Positions 22,578-31,146 of a stretch of DNA of 56,586 nucleotides are shown one piece after another. Source of the DNA: JANLQX01 sp031368095 (GTDB taxonomy: Bacteria; Actinomycetota; Acidimicrobiia; Acidimicrobiales; JANYDT01); NCBI GenBank assembly GCA_031368095.1, contig JANLQX010000312.1, forward strand, positions 1 to 56,586. Reading direction: 5' to 3'. The position numbers and the translations under genes were made by a program. The notes beneath the pieces were generated by a model. That model saw only the letters and a program-made list of their open reading frames with translations. It did not search any database and was not told the origin of the DNA. Position 1 is the first letter of the stretch. Each line of letters begins with the position of its first letter.

Positions 22578-24335
22578 ATGCTCTCCTTTGGCGCCGTCGT
22601 CGCAGCGATCGATACGTTGCCCCTGCCGTCTCTGGCGCTCCCGCTGCTTGATGCCGCCCCCGACGGGATGCTTTTGACCAACGCCGCCGGAACCATCGTG
22701 TTGGTCAACAAGCAACTCGAAGCCCTCTTCGGATACACGAGGAACGAGCTCGTAGGAACGGCCGTTGAGCGCCTTCTTCCCGAACGCTTCCAGGGTGGCC
22801 ATACCGCCCATCGTCGGGAGTACCACCGCAATCCGCAGCCACGATCAATGGGTTCGGGCCTCGACCTGTGGGCGCGACGAGCCGACGGCTCAGAGTTCCC
22901 GGTCGAGATCAGCCTCAGCCCGGTCACCGAGAACAGTGAGGTGTTCTACTTCGCCTCGATTCGAGATGTGACTGACCGGGTCGAGACGGAGCGACAGCTA
23001 CGCGAGACCGAAGCAGCGTTTCGGGCCTCATTCGAAGATGCACCCGTCGGCATGATGATCGTCGACCTGGAGCCGTCGGGTGGTCGAACGATCCAACAGG
23101 CGAACCGAGCAATGGGCGCGATGCTCGGCCTCTCGGCGGAGACACTCCAGGGCATGAGTGTTGACGATGTCGCGCACCCCGACGACAACGACACGGCGAA
23201 AACAGCGGCCTCGGAAATGCTGGACGGCACGCGTCGTGAGCAACAGACGGAGCGCCGCTTTCGTCGCGCCGATGGCACCTTCGGTTGGATGGAAGTACAC
23301 GCTCGGGCCATTGTGCGCGGGGGCGCGCTCCAGGTCCTCACTCACGCGCTCGACGTAAGCGACCGACACGCAACGGAGCAGGCCCGGGAGCGGACGGTGG
23401 CCTGGACCGCGGCGCTGGCTGATACGCGTCGCTCGTTGCTCGACGGTGAACTGCCGGCGACCGCGCTGACCAACCTCAGCGAACAGGCCCGACGGCTCGC
23501 TGCCGCTGACCATGCGTGGGTTACTGAGGACGGAATTGGTTTCGAAGCGACGAACGACGCTCGTCGTCTTGAACTCCCGCTCGGCCCCGGGGTGGGAGGC
23601 AAACCAAGCACCCTGATCCTCACGAAAGAGAGCACCGGAGCAGTCTTTGCGCCGGACACCATCACCGCCGTCACGAACTTCGCGGAGCAGGTAGTGCTGG
23701 CCGTCGAAGCGAGCAAGTCGCGTCAGAACCAAGCTCGGCTCAATATTCTCGAGGATCGCGACCGCATCGCTCGTGACCTGCACGACCTCGTGATCCAGCG
23801 TCTGTTTGCGGCAGGCCTCGGTCTGCAGTCTCTCGCCGCTCGGACCGAAGCTACGCCGATCAGTGATCGACTCGAAGCCACCGTTACCGAGCTCGACAAC
23901 ATCATCCGCGAGCTCCGCTCAACGATCTTCGGTCTCGGCCGAATTGACCGGGTCACATCGGTTCGCCAGCAGATCACCGACGCCGCCCTATCTCACACCG
24001 AGGCGCTCGGCTTTTCCCCTCGGGTCACCTTCAACGGCGACGTCGACGAACTCCCACTGGCCGTCGTCGAACAGCTCCTCCCGACGTTGCACGAAGCATT
24101 GAGCAACGTCGTTCGCCACGCCGCCGCCTCCTCGGCCAGCGTTACCGTTGACCTCAGAACCGATCGCGCCGTCCTCGAAATTCTCGATGACGGCATCGGC
24201 ATAAATGACGACGGCATCCGAGGAAATGGCCTCACCAACTTGATCAGCCGAGCACGTCGGATCGGTGGGGACTGCGTTGTTGAACGCCGCGTCAATGGTC
24301 AGGGCACCGCCGTGGTTTGGACCGCTCCCCGCTGA
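22578..24335 (+). CDS. PAS-PAS-GAF-type sensor histidine kinase, NarL/DevS class
   Basis: A 585-residue soluble kinase. PAS 1 at about 22-125 (LLDAAPDGMLLTNAAGTIVL), PAS 2 at about 145-255 (FRASFEDAPVGMMIVDLEPS, RRFRRADGTFGWMEVHARAI), a shortened GAF-like region at about 265-385, the HisKA_3 helix with phospho-acceptor H402 (ARDLHDLVIQRLFAAGLGLQ), and a HATPase with N-box LHEALSNVVRHAA, DDGIG and GNGLTNL. The input differs from DosS/DosT, which use two heme-binding GAFs; no clear heme ligand is visible, so the signal may be bound by PAS. No membrane helix is present. Cognate regulator: 21016-21699. The start could also be a nearby downstream Met. Confidence 0.88.
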   Translation: MLSFGAVVAAIDTLPLPSLALPLLDAAPDGMLLTNAAGTIVLVNKQLEALFGYTRNELVGTAVERLLPERFQGGHTAHRREYHRNPQPRSMGSGLDLWARRADGSEFPVEISLSPVTENSEVFYFASIRDVTDRVETERQLRETEAAFRASFEDAPVGMMIVDLEPSGGRTIQQANRAMGAMLGLSAETLQGMSVDDVAHPDDNDTAKTAASEMLDGTRREQQTERRFRRADGTFGWMEVHARAIVRGGALQVLTHALDVSDRHATEQARERTVAWTAALADTRRSLLDGELPATALTNLSEQARRLAAADHAWVTEDGIGFEATNDARRLELPLGPGVGGKPSTLILTKESTGAVFAPDTITAVTNFAEQVVLAVEASKSRQNQARLNILEDRDRIARDLHDLVIQRLFAAGLGLQSLAARTEATPISDRLEATVTELDNIIRELRSTIFGLGRIDRVTSVRQQITDAALSHTEALGFSPRVTFNGDVDELPLAVVEQLLPTLHEALSNVVRHAAASSASVTVDLRTDRAVLEILDDGIGINDDGIRGNGLTNLISRARRIGGDCVVERRVNGQGTAVVWTAPR

Positions 24336-24342
24336 AGGCTGA

Positions 24343-24363
24343 TTTCAGGCCTTAGGCCCGAAA
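24343..24363. terminator. Palindromic bidirectional terminator candidate
   Basis: TTTCAGGCCTTAGGCCCGAAA is nearly self-complementary (stem TTTC-GGCCT/AGGCC-GAAA with one mismatched pair) and lies between the convergent kinase (stop 24335) and Usp gene (stop 24352). The A/T flanks fit an intrinsic terminator in both directions. Confidence 0.5.
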
Positions 24364-25209
24364 TGGAACGGCGCGATAGGTCTTCGCCAGGTCGACCACG
24401 GCCACATGAGCGGGCTCTGGATGCAAGATGGTGACCATGACCGGCACCGGTGAGGTGGCCAGAAGTTTTCTCGTCGTGCTGCCGAAAACAAGTTGATGTA
24501 TACGGTCCATACCGCGGCTGCCGACGCAGATCACCGACCCCGGCACGTGCTCGGCCACGTCGACGATGGCCGTCGCCGGGTGCTTGGAGTGCACCACGTC
24601 CCAGTTCTTCTCCCCGGTCGTTTCCATCGCCAGGGCTGTTTGGTGGACGAGCGAAACCTCGATGAGATCCTCCGGGAGTTTGAGGTCTGGATCAACGACC
24701 TGGATCACGGTCACAGCAGCTGCCATAACGGCGGCAAGTCCACCGGCGATCTTGGCTGAGTAGGCCGACTCCGGGGTTCCGTCAATGCTCACCACGAAAT
24801 TGGAGAAGTCGGTGTCGGGCCGGCAATGGGGTCCAACGGCCAAAACTGGAACCGTGCAGTACGAGAGCACGTCGGACGTTGATGTTCCCAGAATCAGGTC
24901 CCACGCCCCAGACACGGCGCTGGCGGTCATCACGACCAGCGATCCAACGGTGGCGACGTCATTCAACGCATCGGCCACCGATGGGGCCCGACGTAGTTCG
25001 ATGTCGAGCACGTTCACGCCCAGCCCGTCGAGCTGCGTCGCAAGTAGTTCGCGGCGTTCTCGCAAGTCTGTGTCAGGTTTGACGGCGGAGACGACCCGAA
25101 TCGGTGCGCCGAGTCGATGAGCAAGTACATCGGCCACGGCGAGCGCACGAAGGTTCGACGTTCGACCGCCTAGAGGAACGAGGATTTCACTGAAGGGGAT
25201 CCGAGTCAT
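24352..25209 (-). CDS. Tandem universal stress protein
   Basis: A 285-residue protein of two Usp domains (about 1-140 and 145-285). The second keeps the ATP-binding G-2x-G-9x-G(S/T) pattern (GSRGMDRIHQLVFGST); the first is degenerate (GAWDLILGTSTSDVL), so one nucleotide site per chain is likely. Usp proteins of this class are prominent in DosR regulons and slow growth under hypoxia. ATG 25209 is chosen: GAGAAT 6 nt upstream and a GGTCCC palindrome centred 42.5 bp upstream fit a leaderless, DevR-controlled promoter. A further Met at 25251 would bury the operator. Confidence 0.88.
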   Translation of the reverse strand: MTRIPFSEILVPLGGRTSNLRALAVADVLAHRLGAPIRVVSAVKPDTDLRERRELLATQLDGLGVNVLDIELRRAPSVADALNDVATVGSLVVMTASAVSGAWDLILGTSTSDVLSYCTVPVLAVGPHCRPDTDFSNFVVSIDGTPESAYSAKIAGGLAAVMAAAVTVIQVVDPDLKLPEDLIEVSLVHQTALAMETTGEKNWDVVHSKHPATAIVDVAEHVPGSVICVGSRGMDRIHQLVFGSTTRKLLATSPVPVMVTILHPEPAHVAVVDLAKTYRAVPFRA

Positions 25210-25244
25210 GGATTGATTCTCACGAACGCCGAATGCCCGTTCCA

Positions 25245-25258
25245 GGGCCATCGGTCCC
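25245..25258. promoter_or_regulatory. DosR-box-like operator before tandem Usp gene
   Basis: GGGCCATCGGTCCC, 9 of 12 positions of GGGACT-NN-AGTCCC. The centre is exactly 42.5 bp before ATG 25209, and GAGAAT ends 6 nt before that ATG. Together this is the cleanest promoter geometry in the island. Confidence 0.6.
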
Positions 25259-25290
25259 GCTCGGCGGGGACATGAGTCGCACGTGCGTCC

Positions 25291-26364
25291 TCAATGCAGC
25301 ACGTGGTGGAGCTGACTCAGGACGGTTACCGCAACGATGATGGCACCGGCAAACACGGCATTTATCTCGGCCAGCCGGAACAGTTCTCCGCCACCCACCG
25401 GTGGATCGTCATTCACCATGGCACCCACGCTGGCCAGGCGAACCTCACGGGTGCGCCGCACCGGAGACGGCGACAGCAGTCCGGCGATCCTCCACGTCGT
25501 CACCATCGACGCCATCACGATGAGCATCTTGAACACAAAGACGGCGAGGTAGGCGCTTCCCAAACGGCTGGCGAGGAGTTGCGACGGGTGGAGTAGTCCC
25601 GCCGACGACCGTTGCACGTTCTCGAGTCCGGAGAAGGTAGCGACCGCCAGGCCTCCACCGGCTAGGAGCCGGTAGCGGGCGGAAATGAATTCGACGACGG
25701 CTCGTCGACCGGAACCGTGACCAAGCCGACCGGCCAGCGCCAGTCCGAGAACGGCAAAGATCCAAGCTGCCGCTCCGAGTGAGTGGGCCAGCATCGAGCC
25801 GAGACCGACCGGATCAAGCCGTTCGACGGCAGCCACGTGTTGCTCACTGGCCAGATGCGAGGTCGGCGCGGTGCCGGTGTCGGCGCGATACCCGGCCGGG
25901 GTGTAGCGATCAAAGAAGGTCGGGTCTTGGGCCAGCATCGCTCGACGTGACGGAGAGGCGGAAGAACCGTGGGCGCCGGCCACGGCACCGGTGCCATCGA
26001 TCTTCGTAGTGAACAGATCGACCCGGTTGACCGGACTGTGCACTCTCACCACGAGTACCCAGTCCCCATCAGCCGGGAAGCGGACGGTCGCTTGGTATCC
26101 CATGCCGTCGGAGCGCAGCGGGGTGGTCGGCACACGAAGGTCGGGATCGGCCCCCAGTCCGCCGAGGTCGAGATCAGCATCAGGAATCGACGTGCCCTTC
26201 TCATCGTCCAACAGCACTTCATACGTATGCGTTGCTCCCTGGGACTGGACCTCTCGAAGCCGAACTGAACTCGACGAAGGTGCCGCCGTCACCGAGGAGC
26301 CCGCCGCACTACTAAGCGCGCCTACTAGTCCAATCAGCACTGCACCGCGGCGAAAGGCCCTCAT
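25291..26364 (-). CDS. Secreted-domain membrane protein coupled to multicopper oxidase
   Basis: A 357-residue protein with an N-terminal signal segment (RRGAVLIGLVGALSSAAGSS), an extracytoplasmic beta-rich part to about residue 190 (YEVLLDDEKGTSIPDADLDL, GDWVLVVRVHSPVNRV) resembling FixH/CopC-like domains, then four membrane helices (GAAAWIFAVLGLALAG, LAGGGLAVATFSGL, AYLAVFVFKMLIVMASM, AVFAGAIIVAVTVLSQL). Several His at the end (LHHVLH) might bind metal. Layout recalls CopC-CopD-like copper proteins. Its ATG overlaps the oxidase stop as ATGA (26361-26364), so the two are coupled and probably act together on copper or electron transfer (inference). Confidence 0.75.
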   Translation of the reverse strand: MRAFRRGAVLIGLVGALSSAAGSSVTAAPSSSSVRLREVQSQGATHTYEVLLDDEKGTSIPDADLDLGGLGADPDLRVPTTPLRSDGMGYQATVRFPADGDWVLVVRVHSPVNRVDLFTTKIDGTGAVAGAHGSSASPSRRAMLAQDPTFFDRYTPAGYRADTGTAPTSHLASEQHVAAVERLDPVGLGSMLAHSLGAAAWIFAVLGLALAGRLGHGSGRRAVVEFISARYRLLAGGGLAVATFSGLENVQRSSAGLLHPSQLLASRLGSAYLAVFVFKMLIVMASMVTTWRIAGLLSPSPVRRTREVRLASVGAMVNDDPPVGGGELFRLAEINAVFAGAIIVAVTVLSQLHHVLH

Positions 26365-27767
26365 TTCGGTTGCACCAACCAGACCGTCGTCATGCCGTGG
26401 AGACCGGCTTCGGATTCGGCGTGCGTGAGGATGTGACAATGAAAGGCCCAAGCTCCCGGATACAGCGAGGTCACAATCACGTCGTAACGCTCACCCGGAG
26501 CGATATTCAGGGTGTCCACGTCGTAGGGCTGGGGAAGAAAGTTGCCGTCCTTTGCCACCACCGTCATCCGATGTCCATGAAGGTGCATCGGGTGAATGAT
26601 GAGCCCTTCGTTCATGAAGCGGACCAAGGTCTTTTCACCCACTTTCGCCACGATCGGGGCGGTTGCGGGGAAGCCTTTACCGTTGATCGAAAAGCCGAGC
26701 GGGCCGTCGGACAGAATTTCTGTGTACTCCGTGTCATGCGCCGCAAAGGCCGGAACCGGGGTGCTGGTGCAGTCCACGATGAACCCTCCGAGTAACCCGA
26801 GCGGAACTTGGGTGTCGGCGGAGTGGTGGGAGTGATACATGTGTGACCCGCAGTTGATCGGAGTCAGTGTGTACACATACGTTTGCCCGGGCTTGATCGG
26901 ATCCTGCGTCACGAACGTCACGCCGTCTTGTTTGTTGTCGGCGATCTCAAGTCCATGAAAGTGAATCGACGTTGACTCCGGCAAGTCGTTCTTCAGTCGA
27001 ACCTTCACTGTCTCTCCCTGCTTGACACGAATCTGCGGGCCGGGAACGACACCGTTATAGGTCCACGCCTCCATTCGCTGGCCCGGCGAGACCTCCCACT
27101 GCACCACCCTGGCGGTCAAGTCGAACACCTTTGTGCCATTCTCTACGGTCGGTTGCAGCGGCTGCCCACCCAGTCCCTCCGTCTTGGCCGGGGGTCCCGC
27201 CAAGAACGCCTTGACCACCGCCGCATGAGCTCCATCGATGTCCTTCTTCGGGGCGTCGGTGGCCACCGTGGCCGAGCCATCGGCACCTGCGGCCGCCGGC
27301 CCCACACCATCGGGTCGGGGGACGACGGTGAACGCGCCGGTCATCCCGATATCAACATGACCGGCCACGGCGCAGTACCACTTGTAGGTGCCAGGCTCCA
27401 AGGATCCGAGGTCGAGATTGGCCGACGTGCCTGGCGCGATGTCCGCCGTCTTGGCGACGCCATCGATCACCAGGCTGTGCTTGACGGTTCCGTTGTTGGC
27501 CACGCGAAGTCTGATCGGCCCGGCCGGGAACGACTCGCGATCAGACCGGATCTTGAAATCGGTCAGTGCCACGCGAGCCTCCGTGATGGCCGGAGCCGAC
27601 GCCGTCTTCACCGTGGAACCGCCGTCGTGGCGCACACTGAAGCCAAACGCCACGACGGCGACGATCGCCGCCAGCCCCGCCGTCATCAAAGCAATGAAGG
27701 CAACGCCTACCGCCGAATCGTTGGGAGACGAACCCGGTGAAGCCGTGGGAATAGTCGGTGAGGTCAT
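26361..27767 (-). CDS. Membrane-anchored cupredoxin-multicopper oxidase fusion
   Basis: A 468-residue protein with one N-terminal membrane helix (AFIALMTAGLAAIVAVVAFG), an N-terminal cupredoxin (about 65-150; H in TVKHSLVIDG, then YCAVAGHVDIGM giving Cys, His, Met ligands), and a two-domain multicopper oxidase. Copper motifs: HFHG, HSHH, HPMHLHGH and HCHILTHAESEAGLHGM, the four-His-loop pattern with a C-terminal type 1 site. Acts outside the membrane; substrate could be metal, phenols or nitrite. The extra cupredoxin may pass electrons in. Start ATG 27767; GTG 27794 is in frame. It may share the operator at 27848-27861 with the divergent Usp gene. Confidence 0.88.
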   Translation of the reverse strand: MTSPTIPTASPGSSPNDSAVGVAFIALMTAGLAAIVAVVAFGFSVRHDGGSTVKTASAPAITEARVALTDFKIRSDRESFPAGPIRLRVANNGTVKHSLVIDGVAKTADIAPGTSANLDLGSLEPGTYKWYCAVAGHVDIGMTGAFTVVPRPDGVGPAAAGADGSATVATDAPKKDIDGAHAAVVKAFLAGPPAKTEGLGGQPLQPTVENGTKVFDLTARVVQWEVSPGQRMEAWTYNGVVPGPQIRVKQGETVKVRLKNDLPESTSIHFHGLEIADNKQDGVTFVTQDPIKPGQTYVYTLTPINCGSHMYHSHHSADTQVPLGLLGGFIVDCTSTPVPAFAAHDTEYTEILSDGPLGFSINGKGFPATAPIVAKVGEKTLVRFMNEGLIIHPMHLHGHRMTVVAKDGNFLPQPYDVDTLNIAPGERYDVIVTSLYPGAWAFHCHILTHAESEAGLHGMTTVWLVQPK

Positions 27768-27847
27768 GGCCCCAATGGTGAACGGCGAAGGCACCGTCCC
27801 AAAGGGCGGTTGGACCCGGCGCCGCGCCGCGCAAGGCCCTTGCGACG

Positions 27848-27861
27848 GGGACGTTGGGCCC
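27848..27861. promoter_or_regulatory. DosR-box-like operator between oxidase and Usp genes
   Basis: GGGACGTTGGGCCC, 9 of 12 positions, centred 43.5 bp before the Usp ATG (27898); CATGCT ends 6 nt before that ATG. Being palindromic it could also serve the divergent oxidase gene. A separate odd palindrome GCAAGGCCCTTGC lies at 27831-27843. Confidence 0.55.
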
Positions 27862-27897
27862 TACGACGTCGCTCGACTGCCGCCACATGCTTGCTCC

Positions 27898-28374
27898 ATG
27901 AACGTTGGATCAATCGTGGTTGGCATCGACGGCTCGACGGCGAGCGTGGCAGCTCTCCAGTGGGCCCTGGAAGAGGGCAAGCTTCGATCCACCCGGGTCC
28001 TTGCCGTAACCAGTTGGACGTACCCGAGCATGGTCTTCGCTGATGCGTATTTCCTTCCGGCGGCAGACGCAATCCGCGAGGAGGCCAGCGCCATCCTTGA
28101 GCACGCCATCGCCGACGCCACCGTCGAAACGACGGTGCCCGACTACCTCGACCGACTGGTGAGCGACGATCCCCCGGCGCGAACGCTGCTCGATCTGAGT
28201 GTCGGCGCGGCACTCGTCGTCGTGGGCGCACGCGGACACGGTGGCTTCGTCGGCCTCCTGCTCGGATCCGTGGCCACCCAGGTCGTCAATCACGCAACGT
28301 GCCCGGTGGTCGTCGTTCCGTCGCCGCCCATCGGCTCTCAGGATCCCGGTGTGACCCACACGACGGCGACTTGA
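27898..28374 (+). CDS. Single-domain universal stress protein
   Basis: A 158-residue Usp: N-terminal strand SIVVGIDGSTASVAALQWAL and a C-terminal ATP signature VVGARGHGGFVGLLLGSVAT with G-2x-G-9x-GS, followed by HATCPVVVVPS. The complete motif indicates ATP binding. The reading frame is open much further upstream (from 27388), but that part is antisense to the oxidase; ATG 27898 matches family N-termini and sits 43.5 bp after the centre of a DosR-like site. Likely stress-induced cytoplasmic protein. Confidence 0.88.
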   Translation: MNVGSIVVGIDGSTASVAALQWALEEGKLRSTRVLAVTSWTYPSMVFADAYFLPAADAIREEASAILEHAIADATVETTVPDYLDRLVSDDPPARTLLDLSVGAALVVVGARGHGGFVGLLLGSVATQVVNHATCPVVVVPSPPIGSQDPGVTHTTAT

Positions 28375-28501
28375 TAGACATCCACTCAACTTTTCACGCA
28401 GCGGGAATAGCTGATCGGGGAAGTGGGTTGGCTCCTTCACAACATCTGGGTTGACTCGACGTCCATCGTCGGCTCATCCCGCCGGAACGTTCAGGAGTCC
28501 C

Positions 28502-31069
28502 ATGACCACGTCAACCACCCCATCTCGCGCCTCCACCCCGGCGGCGGCGGTGCGCATCGTTCCGGTGCTTCCCCTTCCCTCCGGAGTGGTCCTACCGGGC
28601 CAGGTCGTGACTATTTCGCTGGAAAGCGACGAAGCGAAGGCCGCCGTCGACGGTGCCCTCGGCCATGAACGGCGCGTCCTGCTCGTGCCCCGGCCCGACG
28701 GGCGCTACGCCTCGGTGGGGGTCATCGGCCGTATCGAGAACGCCGGTGAACTACCCAACGGAACCCGGGCGATCGTCGTGCGGGCCACCCGCCGCGCCCG
28801 ACTGGGAAGCGCGGTCGCCGCTCCGGTGCCAACCACCGGCGCCGCAGTCGAGGCGGAGGTCTTGTGGCTCGAGGCAATGCCGGTCGACGAAACTGCGCCG
28901 GCGGCATCGCTGCGCGAGGAAATGCGTGAGTACCGGGCGCTCGTCGAAACCATGGTCGAGCGCACCCAGAACACCCGGGTGTCGATCGATCTCACACAGG
29001 TCGATGATCCGAGTCAGCTGGTGGACACCATTGCCTACTGGCCCGAGCTCTCCGTCGACCGTCGTGTGGCGGTGCTCGAGACGATCGACGTGGCCGACCG
29101 ATTTGCCCTTGTGGCCGAGTGGTTGCGTGACGCCATTGCCGAACACGAGGTCAAGCAAAAGATCGCCCAGAGTGTCGGCGAGGGCATGGAACGTCAGCAG
29201 CGCGAGTTCTTGCTCCGACAGCAGATGGCGGCGATCCGCAAGGAACTCGGCGAGGGAGACGACGGCGCCGATGCCGCCACCGACTACCGCACCCGCATCG
29301 TGGCGTCCACCATGCCCGACGCGGTGCGCCCCGCGGCCACCAAAGAGGTCGACAAGCTGGAACGACTCAACGAACAGAGTCCCGAACAGGGCTGGATCCG
29401 CAATTGGCTCGACACCGTGCTCGACCTCGCCTGGGGAGTGGAGACCACCGACCTTCTTGACATCACCGCCGCCCGCTCCGTACTCGACGCCGACACGACC
29501 GGCCTCGACGATGCCAAGGACCGGATCGTGGAATGGCTGGCCGTCCGCAAGCTCCGGGCCGATCGCGATGAGCGCAACGCCCGCCTCGGCGACACCGCCG
29601 TCGCTCCATCGCCGACGGCATCGACCACCGATGCCGACCAAGCCGATCAAGCCGGTCGAAACGTGATCGAACCCGAAGGTGAGGTTCTTGGAACGGCCGA
29701 CACTGGTCTCACGGCCGGAACCGCCATCGGCGCACGGGTGTCGACCAAGCGTGGGGCCAAGGGCGCGATCATCCTGCTCGTCGGTCCCCCCGGTGTCGGC
29801 AAGACCTCGATCGGCGAAAGTATCGCCCGGGCCCTCGGCCGTTCCTTCGTCCGGGTGGCGTTGGGCGGCATCCGTGATGAAGCCGAAATTCGCGGGCACC
29901 GTCGCACCTATGTCGGTGCGCAAAGTGGTCGATTGGTGAAGGCGCTCCGGGAAGCAAAATCAATGAACCCGGTGATCCTGCTCGACGAACTCGACAAGTT
30001 GGCCACGGGATGGTCGGGAGATCCGGCCGCGGCGTTGCTCGAAGTTCTCGATCCAGCCCAGAACCACACCTTCCGCGATCACTATCTCGAAGTGGATCTT
30101 GACCTCTCCAATGTGGTGTTCATCGCCACCGCCAACACCCTTGATTCCATTGCCGGACCGCTCCTCGATCGAATGGAGATCATCACCGTCGACGGGTATA
30201 CCGATGACGAGAAGGTCGCAATCGCTCGCAATCACCTGCTTCCCCGCCACCTGGTCGAGCACGGACTGGACCACGGAGACGTCCAAATATCGGACTCCGC
30301 GCTGCGCTTGATGATCGAGGGCTATACCCGCGAAGCCGGTGTTCGTTCTTTGGAACGCACCCTGGCGAAGCTCCTCCGAAAAGTGGCCCTGCAGCGCGCC
30401 ACTACTGGTGTCGACGCCACGTCAGCTCTGGTGATCAGCGAAAAAGAACACGTCACCTCCCTGCTCGGTCGGCCGAAGCGCACGACCGAAGAAATTTCGT
30501 CGAGGACCGCACAACCGGGCGTGGCTACCGGTCTTGCCGTCACTGGTGCCGGTGGCGATGTGCTCTTCGTCGAGACCACGTCGATGCCGTCGACCGGTGA
30601 ACTGGGAATCACCGTGACCGGACAGTTGGGAGAGGTGATGAAGGAATCCGCGTCGCTGGCGATGTCGTTCGTTCGAGCCAATGCTGAGGTCCTCGGTATT
30701 GATCCGGCCCGCCTGGAAGGCCGGAGACTGCACGTCCACTTTCCGGCGGGCGCGGTTCCGAAGGACGGTCCGTCGGCGGGCATCACCATGACGACGGCCC
30801 TCGTCAGTCTTCTGACCGATCGGCCGGTGAAATCCACCGTCGCCATGACCGGAGAGGTCACGTTGCAAGGCAAGGTTCTGCCGATCGGTGGGGTCAAGCA
30901 AAAGCTCCTTGCCGCCCATCGAGCGGGAATCAAGACGGTCATCATTCCGGCCCGCAATGAGCCAGATCTTGACGATGTTCCAGCTCACATCCTTGCTGCC
31001 CTTGACGTTCATCCCGTCGAATCCGTCCACGATGTCCTTCGTCTTGCCCTGGCCGAAAGCGCCGCGTGA
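28502..31069 (+). CDS. lon: ATP-dependent protease Lon with long interdomain insert
   Basis: AAA+ Ser-Lys protease that degrades misfolded and regulatory proteins. 855 residues: N-terminal LAN domain (PVLPLPSGVVLPGQVVTISL), coiled-coil (MERQQREFLLRQQMAAIRKE), Walker A GPPGVGKTS at 428-436, LLDELDKLA Walker B, and catalytic S758 in PKDGPSAGITM with the Lys in GGVKQKLLAA. About 45 extra residues, rich in Ala/Thr/Asp (TASTTDADQADQAG), separate the helical part from the ATPase. ATG 28502 is supported by AGGAG at 28493-28497; the frame start at 28451 is not. TTGACT near 28451 may be a -35 element. Confidence 0.95.
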   Translation: MTTSTTPSRASTPAAAVRIVPVLPLPSGVVLPGQVVTISLESDEAKAAVDGALGHERRVLLVPRPDGRYASVGVIGRIENAGELPNGTRAIVVRATRRARLGSAVAAPVPTTGAAVEAEVLWLEAMPVDETAPAASLREEMREYRALVETMVERTQNTRVSIDLTQVDDPSQLVDTIAYWPELSVDRRVAVLETIDVADRFALVAEWLRDAIAEHEVKQKIAQSVGEGMERQQREFLLRQQMAAIRKELGEGDDGADAATDYRTRIVASTMPDAVRPAATKEVDKLERLNEQSPEQGWIRNWLDTVLDLAWGVETTDLLDITAARSVLDADTTGLDDAKDRIVEWLAVRKLRADRDERNARLGDTAVAPSPTASTTDADQADQAGRNVIEPEGEVLGTADTGLTAGTAIGARVSTKRGAKGAIILLVGPPGVGKTSIGESIARALGRSFVRVALGGIRDEAEIRGHRRTYVGAQSGRLVKALREAKSMNPVILLDELDKLATGWSGDPAAALLEVLDPAQNHTFRDHYLEVDLDLSNVVFIATANTLDSIAGPLLDRMEIITVDGYTDDEKVAIARNHLLPRHLVEHGLDHGDVQISDSALRLMIEGYTREAGVRSLERTLAKLLRKVALQRATTGVDATSALVISEKEHVTSLLGRPKRTTEEISSRTAQPGVATGLAVTGAGGDVLFVETTSMPSTGELGITVTGQLGEVMKESASLAMSFVRANAEVLGIDPARLEGRRLHVHFPAGAVPKDGPSAGITMTTALVSLLTDRPVKSTVAMTGEVTLQGKVLPIGGVKQKLLAAHRAGIKTVIIPARNEPDLDDVPAHILAALDVHPVESVHDVLRLALAESAA

Positions 31070-31146
31070 TGGCCAAAACTTCTTTCCGGAACCATTTCGA
31101 TGGAGCGCGTTCGTTCTAGGCCGTACTTTCTGCCAAACTGTCCGCT

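Noticed and set aside
24343..24363. A DosR-type operator at the end of the kinase gene
   Set aside because: The palindrome lacks GGGAC/GTCCC arms and lies between two convergent stops, so it is better read as a terminator.
27388..27897. A 170-residue N-terminal extension of the Usp protein
   Set aside because: It is antisense to the multicopper oxidase, has no family support, and the Usp fold begins at ATG 27898 after a promoter-like sequence.
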